Assembly (NCBI GenBank): GCA_003819975.1
Contig: RPPU01000060.1
Location: 1 to 13,008, forward strand
Length of the DNA: 13,008 nucleotides
From: Desulfobacteraceae bacterium
GTDB taxonomy: Bacteria > Desulfobacterota > DSM-4660 > Desulfatiglandales > HGW-15
Reading direction: 5' to 3'
Of the stretch, positions 1 to 4,737 are shown piece by piece. Under the pieces are notes generated by a model. The model was given only the letters and a program-made list of their open reading frames with translations, was not told where the DNA came from and made no database searches. Position numbers and translations under genes: made by a program. Each line of letters starts with the position of its first letter. The first letter of the stretch is position 1.

Positions 1-308
1 TCTTCAATTTTCATACTGATATTCGTGATATCAGCCAGATGCAGTTTAATGCCGTTGACCGCATGATCAATCTTAAAAAGTTCTTCATTAGGATACATGA
101 TAATCTTAACTCGACCGTGGCTTTGTTTTTCTAATTCGGCTGCGAACCAATGCCAGCCATTGGCGGGTGGGACTAAGGGAACATTTTTGGGCATGGAATA
201 ATTGAATTTTAATTCAATGGGGCCGGCTGCGGCTATAACTGGAGCTATCAAAAAAAATAATAAAATCGGTAAGATGGGCCTTAAAAGGGCTTTTTTATAT
301 GCATTCAT
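1..308 (-). CDS. TRAP transporter substrate-binding protein, DctP family (N-terminal part; continues beyond the left edge)
   Basis: About 102 codons are read leftward from an ATG at 308-306 and stay open to base 1, so the C-terminal two thirds are missing. The product starts with a basic MNAYKKALLRP stretch and a hydrophobic core ending PVIAAAGP, a typical Sec signal peptide for export to the periplasm. The mature start (IELKFNYSMPKNVPLVPP), followed by a W/F-x-A-x-E-L-E-K-x-S-x-GRVKI segment and YPNEELF, follows the N-terminal pattern of DctP/TRAP solute receptors (LKFxxxxPxxxP, then the GRVxIxxYPxxxL strand). The family binds organic acids, including amino or keto acids, and hands them to a DctQM permease, which is not visible here. 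A GAGG ribosome site sits about 10 nt upstream (TGAGGCTTAATTT before ATG). The gene is divergent from the FAD oxidoreductase and shares a palindromic promoter region with it. The family call is from motif recognition; the ligand cannot be inferred. Confidence 0.8.
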   Translation of the reverse strand, partial: MNAYKKALLRPILPILLFFLIAPVIAAAGPIELKFNYSMPKNVPLVPPANGWHWFAAELEKQSHGRVKIIMYPNEELFKIDHAVNGIKLHLADITNISMKIE

Positions 309-369
309 AAATTAAGCCTCATTTTTTGGTTCAATATTTAATTTAAAAAGCGTATCAATTAATAGGATG

Positions 370-394
370 AAATTATAACATGCCGTTATAATTT
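370..394. promoter_or_regulatory. Perfect palindrome with back-to-back -10 boxes in a divergent promoter region
   Basis: Two 10-nt arms, AAATTATAAC (370-379) and GTTATAATTT (385-394), are perfect inverted repeats around a 5-nt centre. Each arm contains a consensus -10 hexamer: TATAAT on the plus strand at 387-392 and TATAAT on the minus strand at 377-372. On the minus strand a TTGCTA -35-like element (399-394) lies 16 nt upstream of the -10, giving a plausible promoter for the TRAP receptor gene. The plus-strand -35 for the FAD gene is poor. The symmetry suggests a dimeric regulator controlling both genes at once, but the regulator is not encoded in the window. Confidence 0.5.
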
Positions 395-438
395 AGCAAA
401 GAATATCCCTTATCTTAAAAATGAAAGGACTCTCTGCA

Positions 439-1611
439 ATGCATTCTGATTCTTATGATGTCATTATTGTCGGTGGCGGAATTATGGGTTGCGCCATTGC
501 CTATTACCTAAGCCATTTTGATCAAAAACTGAAAATGGCCGTGATCGAGCGTGACCCGACCTATACCTATGCCTCCAGTACTCTTTCCATGGCCAATATC
601 CGCATCCAGTTCAGCTTAAAACAAAATGTTCAGGTCTCCCTATATGCCTTTGAACGCTTGGAAAAATTCGGCGAGGAAATGCAGGTTCATGACGATCGGC
701 CCGAGATCGGCTTTCACCGCGAAGGGAATCTCTTCTTGGTGAATGCTGCGGGAGAGACCGCGGCCCGTAAGGCTTTTAAAATGCAGCAAGACCTGGGCTG
801 CCCGATTGAATGGTGGTCCAACGAAACCATCAAAAAAACCTATCCTCTTTATGATCCCACGGGCTTACTCGGCGGCACATTCGGACCCCAGGACGGGCAC
901 CTCGATGCCTATGCCGTGCTCATGGGTTATAAAGCCAAAGCCAAATCCCAGGGCGTTTCGTTTATCAAAGGCGATGTCACCAAGATCTTGAAACAGAGTA
1001 AACAAGTGAGCGGCGTTGAACTGGCTTCGGGCGAACGCTTAAGCGGGCCTATCGTGATCAATTGCGCCGGCGCCTGGGCCGCGGATGTGGCCAAGACCGC
1101 CCAGGTGAGCTTGCCCATTGACCCGGTCAAACGCCAGGTCTTTACCCTTATTCCGGCCGTCAAACCGGAAGGGCCCTTGCCTCTCACCATCCTGCCTTCC
1201 GGCCTCTACTTCCGTACCGAGACCGGCGGCCTGATCCTTTTGGGTAAATCTTTGGATGAAGACCCGGTCGGTTATGATTTTTCCTGGGACGATAAGCGCT
1301 TTACCGAACTGCTCTGGCCCGAATTGGCCGAGTTTGTGCCCGCTTTTGACACCCTCAAGCTGATGCGGGGCTGGGCCGGACTCTATGCCATGAACCGCCT
1401 GGACCAAAACGCCATTTTGGGCGAATGGCCCGAGCTTAAAGGCTTTTACTTGGCCAATGGTTTTTCCGGTCATGGCCTGCAACAAGCCCCGGCCGTGGGC
1501 CGTTATCTTGCGGAACTGATTCTGGGCCGGAAACCGGTTTTGGACCTTTCCATCTTCAGGCCCGAACGCATACTGGAGAACAAACCCTTGAACGAAGACG
1601 GGATTGTGTAA
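439..1611 (+). CDS. FAD-dependent oxidoreductase, FOXRED1-like (DAO/sarcosine oxidase beta superfamily)
   Basis: 390 residues from the chosen start. An N-terminal Rossmann dinucleotide site reads YDVIIVGGGIMG (G12-x-G14-x-x-G17) and is followed by a strand ending in an acidic residue (AVIERDPTY) that would hold the FAD ribose. The segments ERDPTYTYASSTLSMANIR, IQFSLKQNVQVSL, and near the C-terminus LDQNAILG plus ANGFSGHGLQQAPAVGR, resemble FOXRED1-like proteins more than classical sarcosine oxidase. No cysteine is seen at the position used for covalent FAD in monomeric sarcosine oxidase (GWAGLYAMN), so non-covalent FAD is likely (inference). The family oxidises amine or amino-acid substrates; the substrate is not known here. 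Start: an in-frame ATG at 421 has no ribosome site, whereas ATG 439 is preceded by AAAGGA (424-429) at 9-nt spacing and gives the usual short N-terminus. A partnership with the divergent TRAP receptor is plausible. Confidence 0.85.
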   Translation: MHSDSYDVIIVGGGIMGCAIAYYLSHFDQKLKMAVIERDPTYTYASSTLSMANIRIQFSLKQNVQVSLYAFERLEKFGEEMQVHDDRPEIGFHREGNLFLVNAAGETAARKAFKMQQDLGCPIEWWSNETIKKTYPLYDPTGLLGGTFGPQDGHLDAYAVLMGYKAKAKSQGVSFIKGDVTKILKQSKQVSGVELASGERLSGPIVINCAGAWAADVAKTAQVSLPIDPVKRQVFTLIPAVKPEGPLPLTILPSGLYFRTETGGLILLGKSLDEDPVGYDFSWDDKRFTELLWPELAEFVPAFDTLKLMRGWAGLYAMNRLDQNAILGEWPELKGFYLANGFSGHGLQQAPAVGRYLAELILGRKPVLDLSIFRPERILENKPLNEDGIV

Positions 1612-1674
1612 ATACCCCCAACAAGAAAAGAAGACGCAACCCCTCACACTTGATATTTCGTTTCTATTTTTCGT

Positions 1675-1706
1675 TCACCCTGAGCTTGTCGAAAGGCTCA
1701 GGGTGA
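1675..1706. repeat. REP-like palindrome (TCACCCTGAGC ... GCTCAGGGTGA)
   Basis: Perfect 11-nt arms at 1675-1685 and 1696-1706 enclose a 10-nt loop, TTGTCGAAAG. The CCTGAGCTTGTCGAA core is a widespread intergenic palindrome in many bacterial genomes and behaves like a REP-type mobile repeat. No T-run follows, so it is not a standard intrinsic terminator, although it could stabilise the 3' end of the FAD oxidoreductase mRNA. Confidence 0.6.
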
Positions 1707-1752
1707 TCAGGTGACATGTCAGCGAATCTGAGTTGTAATAAATTAAAATGAA

Positions 1753-1793
1753 TTGACGTGACCTTTTAAAAGTAATACCATTATGGGTATTAC
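1753..1793 (+). promoter_or_regulatory. vapBC promoter with autorepression palindrome
   Basis: A -35-like TTGACG (1753-1758) is followed after 17 nt by TACCAT (1776-1781) as a possible -10. A perfect palindrome overlaps the -10: GTAATACC (1772-1779) and GGTATTAC (1786-1793) around ATTATG. VapB-type antitoxins of the AbrB/MazE fold repress their own operon from such palindromes, so this is the likely operator. The palindrome core ATTATGGGTAT recurs exactly in the higBA promoter. Confidence 0.6.
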
Positions 1794-1813
1794 ATCTAAC
1801 CGGAGGTGCCCGC

Positions 1814-2041
1814 ATGCGCGTCACGACCAAAGGACAAGTAACGATCCCTCAACCTATTCGGAAAAAACTGGGCATCACGCCTGCAGTTGAAGTCGATTTT
1901 ATTGAAGAAAAAGGGCGGGTCTATTTAGTCAAAGGAAAGACCGGAAACACTAAATCGCGTAAATTTCAAAAACTGCGTGGAATCGCGACCGTGAAAATGA
2001 CGACAAATGAGATTATGGCTTTAACCCGAGCTGAAAAATGA
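1814..2041 (+). CDS. vapB: VapB-type antitoxin, AbrB/MazE/SpoVT fold
   Basis: 75 residues. The N-terminus MRVTTKGQVTIPQPIRKKLGI is the classic swapped-hairpin AbrB DNA-binding module (T-x-K-G-Q-V-T-I-P, then R-x-x-L-G-I), followed by VEVDFIEEKGRVYLVKG. The remaining C-terminal half is basic and less ordered, as expected for the segment that wraps and inhibits a PIN toxin. A strong ribosome site GGAGGT (1802-1807) lies 6 nt before the ATG, which fixes the start. Its last codon and stop overlap the toxin start by ATGA (2038-2041), giving translational coupling. It should form the repressor complex acting on the palindrome at 1772-1793. The family is certain; the name vapB rests on the PIN-domain partner. 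Confidence 0.88.
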   Translation: MRVTTKGQVTIPQPIRKKLGITPAVEVDFIEEKGRVYLVKGKTGNTKSRKFQKLRGIATVKMTTNEIMALTRAEK

Positions 2042-2442
2042 ATGGCGTTTTGGTTGATTCGAATATTATTCTGGATATTTTCCAAGATGACCCTCTTTGG
2101 GCGGATTGGTCCGAAACTACACTGGAAAAGTATAGTCAACAAACCACACTGTATATTAATCCAATAATCTATTCCGAAGTCTCCATTGGTTTTTTATTAA
2201 TTGAGGATTTGGAGTCCGCCATCGCCAAAGCCGGCTTTCAGATGCTTGAGATTCCCAAAGAGGCCTTATTTTTGGCCGGAAAGGTTTATCTTAAGTACAA
2301 AAAAAAGAAAGGGATAAAAACAAATCCATTGCCGGATTTTTATATAGGCGCCCAAGCCGCAGTTCTTCAATTAGAACTGATTACGCGAGATGTTTCCAGG
2401 TACCGAACCTATTTTCCAAGTGTAAAATTGATCCATCCTTAG
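2038..2442 (+). CDS. vapC: VapC-type toxin, PIN-domain ribonuclease
   Basis: 134 residues, normal for VapC. The PIN fold is shown by the N-terminal VLVDSNIILDIF (D7), a central YSEVSIGF (E47), LPDFYIGAQAA (D100) and LITRDVSRYRTYF (D118), together the four acidic residues that bind Mg2+ in the active site. VapC proteins are endoribonucleases, often cutting tRNA or rRNA loops, and are held inactive by VapB. The gene overlaps vapB by 4 nt and lacks a separate ribosome site, so it depends on translation of the antitoxin. All catalytic positions are present, so the toxin looks intact. Codon use is AT-rich compared with the flanking metabolic genes. Confidence 0.88.
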   Translation: MNGVLVDSNIILDIFQDDPLWADWSETTLEKYSQQTTLYINPIIYSEVSIGFLLIEDLESAIAKAGFQMLEIPKEALFLAGKVYLKYKKKKGIKTNPLPDFYIGAQAAVLQLELITRDVSRYRTYFPSVKLIHP

Positions 2443-2492
2443 TCTCTTTGGACAGGCCACGGGATAGTCTTAAAGTTGTTAAGCTTGATAAC

Positions 2493-2705
2493 CTATTCAT
2501 AGGGGGTTAATTCCCCGGCCTTAGCCTGCTCACGGCCCACGAGAATCTCTTGGACAAATGCAAAAGAAAGATCCGGATTGTCTTCAAGTATCTCGCCCAT
2601 TTTTGCCCAGTGTTCAATTTGACCCGCTATTGACCGATGGAAAGCCCGGGAACGAACTCTTGCTTTTTTGGCTAGAGGATCGGATATCCTTATCGCTATT
2701 GACAT
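2493..2705 (-). CDS. ParD-like antitoxin, apparently without an adjacent toxin
   Basis: 70 residues from ATG 2705-2703. The N-terminus MSIAIRISDPLAKKARVRS is a ribbon-helix-helix-like strand plus helix, followed by FHRSIAGQIEHWAKMGEILEDNPDLSF and a C-terminal LVGREQAKAGELTPYE. This order (RSIAGQIEHWAKxG, then NPDL, then a short GExTPY tail) matches the ParD-like antitoxin family (PF11903-type). Start: a longer open frame reaches 2780, but GGAGGT on the minus strand (2716-2711) lies 5 nt before ATG 2705, and the family starts at MSIA. Neither neighbour is a RelE/ParE-type toxin: downstream is the convergent vapC, upstream a 77-residue protein of unknown function. It may be an orphan, or may act on a toxin elsewhere. 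Confidence 0.75.
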   Translation of the reverse strand: MSIAIRISDPLAKKARVRSRAFHRSIAGQIEHWAKMGEILEDNPDLSFAFVQEILVGREQAKAGELTPYE

Positions 2706-2738
2706 ATGACACCTCCAATCTTGAAACCGTAAATAATC

Positions 2739-2763
2739 TTGCAGGAATTGCAGCATATTGCAG
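2739..2763. repeat. Three helically phased TTGCAG direct repeats upstream of the ParD-like gene
   Basis: TTGCAG occurs at 2739-2744, 2748-2753 and 2758-2763 (CTGCAA on the gene strand), with a related TTGG at 2768. The 9- and 10-nt periods put all copies on one face of the helix. The array lies 34 to 58 nt upstream of ATG 2705. Ribbon-helix-helix antitoxins often bind tandem short sites as stacked dimers, so this is a candidate operator. Confidence 0.35.
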
Positions 2764-2851
2764 CGGATTGGAAACCACATTGGAAAATGATCATTCCTAA
2801 AAATCTTAAATCCTTGTAACCCTGCGGTTAAAACGTTTGATTGTCAAAAAC

Positions 2852-3085
2852 TCATGATTCATCATCCTTATTATCTGCACCTATACATTCCCACATCTCA
2901 TTCTGATGATACCAGAGGTCATCCGCATTTCCGCGGATGAATTCATCGACATCCATACCATCGATGGTCGGCGGGCGCTTGACTCGCTTTTGTTTGCCGT
3001 TGATAAAAACGGTCATATATTCTTTCCGGCGCTGCTTCTTATCCGCCTTCTCTTTGGCGGTTAGTTTTCGCTTTTGCTTTTTCAT
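2852..3085 (-). CDS. Small highly charged protein of unknown function
   Basis: 77 residues. The first 40 residues hold about 17 Lys/Arg (KKQKRKLTAKEKADKKQRRK), then comes MTVFINGKQKRVKRPPTIDG, and the C-terminal third is acidic with aromatic residues (DVDEFIRGNADDLWYHQNEMWE, ending in DNKDDES). There is no signal peptide or membrane segment. The pattern FINGKQKRVKRPPTIDGMDVDEFI looks like a conserved core because it is compact and not low-complexity, but I cannot assign it to a named family. No convincing ribosome site precedes ATG 3085. It lies 72 nt downstream of higA on the same strand and could be transcribed with higBA. It could be a nucleic-acid-binding accessory protein; this is inference. 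A spurious frame is unlikely given the sensible composition, but expression is unproven. Confidence 0.6.
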   Translation of the reverse strand: MKKQKRKLTAKEKADKKQRRKEYMTVFINGKQKRVKRPPTIDGMDVDEFIRGNADDLWYHQNEMWECIGADNKDDES

Positions 3086-3157
3086 AATTGATCAAGTTCG
3101 GTTGCTTCTTCAGCAAATAAATTCAAAGGATAAAACAGGAATAAACCGCGACTTTTT

Positions 3158-3514
3158 CTACAGGAAAACTTTATAGCTGATCTTCAACACCTCTCCCAGC
3201 CTTTTTGCTCTCACTTTACCGATCGAACGTTTACCATTCTCCATATCGGAAATGTGGCCCTGCGGAATACCGGTTAATTCGGCGAGTTCCTTTTGGGTCA
3301 GTCCTTCCTTTGCCCTGGCTCCTCGCAGAGCCACCGCCGAATTAGGCTCGTCCTTAAACTCCGGGAAAGCGTCCTTCCAGGGGACCGAATCGGACAAGTC
3401 CTTAAGGCCAAGCGTTTTTGCTATCACAACAAGTTCTCGAATTTTTTTAACCGGACCGATAAAATGAGCTTCATGAATATCTTTAATATGGGGCTTTTTC
3501 ATGAGTTCCAACAT
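3158..3514 (-). CDS. higA: HigA-type antitoxin, XRE-family helix-turn-helix
   Basis: 118 residues. Residues 1-60 form an N-terminal extension containing HIKDIHEAHFIGPVKKIRELV and VPWKDAFPEF. Residues from about 62 form a Cro/C1 helix-turn-helix: ALRGARAKEGLTQKELAELTGIPQGHISDMENGKRSIGKVRAKRLGEVL, with the canonical T-Q-x-x-L-A-x-x-x-G-I and IS-x-x-E-x-G-x-R positions. The HTH should bind the palindrome in the higBA promoter and repress it. The gene follows the toxin (toxin-first order is typical of HigBA) and overlaps it by 32 nt. Start: ATG 3514 has a GAGGTG ribosome site a few bases upstream on the minus strand; ATG 3502 is an alternative without one. A regulator role is secure, and the antitoxin role comes from the linked toxin. 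Confidence 0.85.
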   Translation of the reverse strand: MLELMKKPHIKDIHEAHFIGPVKKIRELVVIAKTLGLKDLSDSVPWKDAFPEFKDEPNSAVALRGARAKEGLTQKELAELTGIPQGHISDMENGKRSIGKVRAKRLGEVLKISYKVFL

Positions 3515-3761
3515 AGGTCACCTCTACTATCTTGCGGTTTTTATCTTTTACTTCCCAGACAATTACAAAAGTAGGTTTCCCTTTCTTCAAATGGCAATGA
3601 TGCCGATTTTTAGAAAGCTTGCCGTAATTCGACCAATTACCGCGAACCGGGCCATCCTGCTCAAGTTCCAATAAGAGCGTAAATAAAATTTCCCTTATTA
3701 GCTGCGGCAGCTTTTCAAGCTGTTTTTGAACATCCCGTTTTATAGTGATCGTCCAGGGCAT
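3483..3761 (-). CDS. higB: HigB-type toxin, RelE/ParE superfamily mRNA interferase
   Basis: 92 residues from ATG 3761. MPWTITIKRDVQKQLEKLPQLIREIL is the first strand plus helical hairpin of RelE-fold toxins. It is followed by GPVRGNWSNYGKLSKNRHHCHLKKGKPTFVIVWEV (basic/His-rich sheet that would contact RNA and ribosome) and the final strand IVEVTYVGTHEKAPY. HigB/RelE toxins cut mRNA on the ribosome. The open frame extends to 3827, but the extra N-terminal residues do not fit the family and would place the start upstream of the operator. ATG 3761 has no ribosome site and lies only 5 nt downstream of a -10-like TATGCT, so the message may be leaderless. It overlaps higA by 32 nt, which gives tight coupling. 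Confidence 0.83.
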   Translation of the reverse strand: MPWTITIKRDVQKQLEKLPQLIREILFTLLLELEQDGPVRGNWSNYGKLSKNRHHCHLKKGKPTFVIVWEVKDKNRKIVEVTYVGTHEKAPY

Positions 3762-3766
3762 ATGAA

Positions 3767-3796
3767 AGCATATACCTATTATGGGTATATTGTCAA
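3767..3796 (-). promoter_or_regulatory. higBA promoter with palindromic operator between -35 and -10
   Basis: On the minus strand a consensus TTGACA (3796-3791) is separated by 18 nt from TATGCT (3772-3767). The spacer is almost entirely a palindrome, with plus-strand arms ATATACC (3770-3776) and GGTATAT (3784-3790) around a 7-nt centre. Occupation by HigA would block RNA polymerase. Predicted transcription begins at about the toxin ATG. An alternative -10, CATAAT (3783-3778), lacks a good -35. Confidence 0.6.
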
Positions 3797-3827
3797 TAGC
3801 TTCAAGACAAAATTTAGTGATGCGCAA

Positions 3828-4052
3828 ACGATGATTTTAAAGTGTGGAATTCCGACTACACCCTTACCGGAATCACGAAAAATATAGACCCTTGGGGGCT
3901 TGGCGCCACTGGAATAAATTCAAAATCTTCTGAAATTACGTCCTTTGCGCGAGCATTTCTTGATTTTCAGCCAGTCTTAACGGCTTGAAATAAATTCACT
4001 TTCCATTTTCAGGTACATCCAGCTTATGAGAAAACTAAAAAATTATCTATTT
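3828..4052. other. Gene-poor stretch between higB and the nucleotidyltransferase
   Basis: No complete gene is supported between the higBA promoter and the tandem repeat at 4053. A plus-strand frame is open from 3821 to a TGA at 3986-3988. It encodes about 55 residues (for example DYTLTGITKNIDPWGLGATG) but has no start codon and no ribosome site. The opposite strand has a shorter open frame ending at 3856. Either could be the remnant of a lost gene, and the stretch may be an old deletion or insertion scar. Confidence 0.3.
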
Positions 4053-4094
4053 TTGTGTGGAAATAGCACCCAATTGTGTGGTATAAGCATCCAA
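4053..4094. repeat. Tandem 21-nt repeat overlapping an extended -10 promoter
   Basis: Copy 1 (4053-4073) and copy 2 (4074-4094) both begin TTGTGTGG and end CCAA; 17 of 21 positions agree. Inside copy 2, TGGTATAAG (4079-4087) is a good extended -10 element. Transcription would then start near 4094, just before the AGGAG at 4096-4100. The paired TTGTGTGG boxes are a candidate operator for the winged-helix protein encoded downstream. Confidence 0.45.
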
Positions 4095-4182
4095 TAGGAG
4101 CATCTTATCCGAAATATTATCTTCAAAAATCAGAGCCGAAATCTTTAGAGTTTTCTTTGGGTTATCCAGCAAAGAGCTTCAT

Positions 4183-4731
4183 ATGAGGGAAATCACACGC
4201 TTATCAGGCTTTTCCTCCCGAACGGTTCAACAAGAGTTGACAAAACTATCGAGACTTACTCTATTAACAAAACGGAAAGACGGGAATCGCGTTTATTATC
4301 AAGCTAATGAAGATCACCCTCTTTTCTCTGAAATACGCAATATCGTCCTTAAAACCAATGGGCTCACAGATAGATTAAAACAATCTCTTGAAAACTATTC
4401 TGACATAAAATTTGCTTTTATATTTGGCTCCATCGCCCAATCCAATGAAAAGGCAAATAGTGATTTGGATTTGATGATTATCGGCAACATTACTTTAAGA
4501 AAATTGACCGATCTCCTTTTAGGCGTGTCTGATCAAATTCGACGGGAAATCAATCCCCATATCTTTACTCAAGAAGAATTCTCAAAACGCAAACAGGATA
4601 AAGATCATTTTCTGGATTCCGTATTGAATGCTCCTAAACTCTTTATCATTGGAAATGAAAATGAATTGAAAGCAGATGTTACTGTTTGGCTAAAACAAAA
4701 ACACCCGGATTTATTGAATCCTGTCGTCTGA
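4183..4731 (+). CDS. Winged-helix/minimal nucleotidyltransferase fusion protein; N-terminus probably extends upstream
   Basis: 182 residues from the first ATG. Residues 1-50 (MREITRLSGFSSRTVQQELTKLSRLTLLTKRKDGNRVYYQAN) are the recognition helix and wing of an ArsR-like DNA-binding domain. From about residue 78 a polymerase-beta-like nucleotidyltransferase domain begins: FAFIFGSIAQ, then NSDLDLMIIG with the G-S-x(n)-D-x-D metal-binding signature, and REINPHIFTQEEF. Such proteins are small AMP- or nucleotide-transferring regulators, sometimes paired with HEPN or toxin proteins. The ATG lies in the middle of the winged helix. The same frame upstream from 4105 encodes SEILSSKIRAEIFRVFFGL and SSKELH, which matches the missing first helices of the family, but no ATG, GTG or TTG occurs before the TAA at 4084-4086. 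AGGAG (4096-4100) is well placed for a start at TTA 4105. Either a start codon was lost, a rare start is used, or a shortened protein is made. Confidence 0.75.
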   Translation: MREITRLSGFSSRTVQQELTKLSRLTLLTKRKDGNRVYYQANEDHPLFSEIRNIVLKTNGLTDRLKQSLENYSDIKFAFIFGSIAQSNEKANSDLDLMIIGNITLRKLTDLLLGVSDQIRREINPHIFTQEEFSKRKQDKDHFLDSVLNAPKLFIIGNENELKADVTVWLKQKHPDLLNPVV

Positions 4732-4737
4732 AAGCCA

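Noticed and set aside
1039..1647. Long minus-strand frame (about 200 codons) opposite the FAD oxidoreductase
   Set aside because: It is a shadow of a clear gene, has no domain character and no ribosome site.
1675..1706. Strong hairpin after the FAD gene as a Rho-independent terminator
   Set aside because: There is no T-run after the stem, and the TCACCCTGAGC...GCTCAGGGTGA sequence is better explained as a common REP-like repeat.
2558..2800. Plus-strand frame of 80 codons over the ParD-like gene
   Set aside because: The opposite strand has a clear family match and a strong ribosome site, so this is a shadow.
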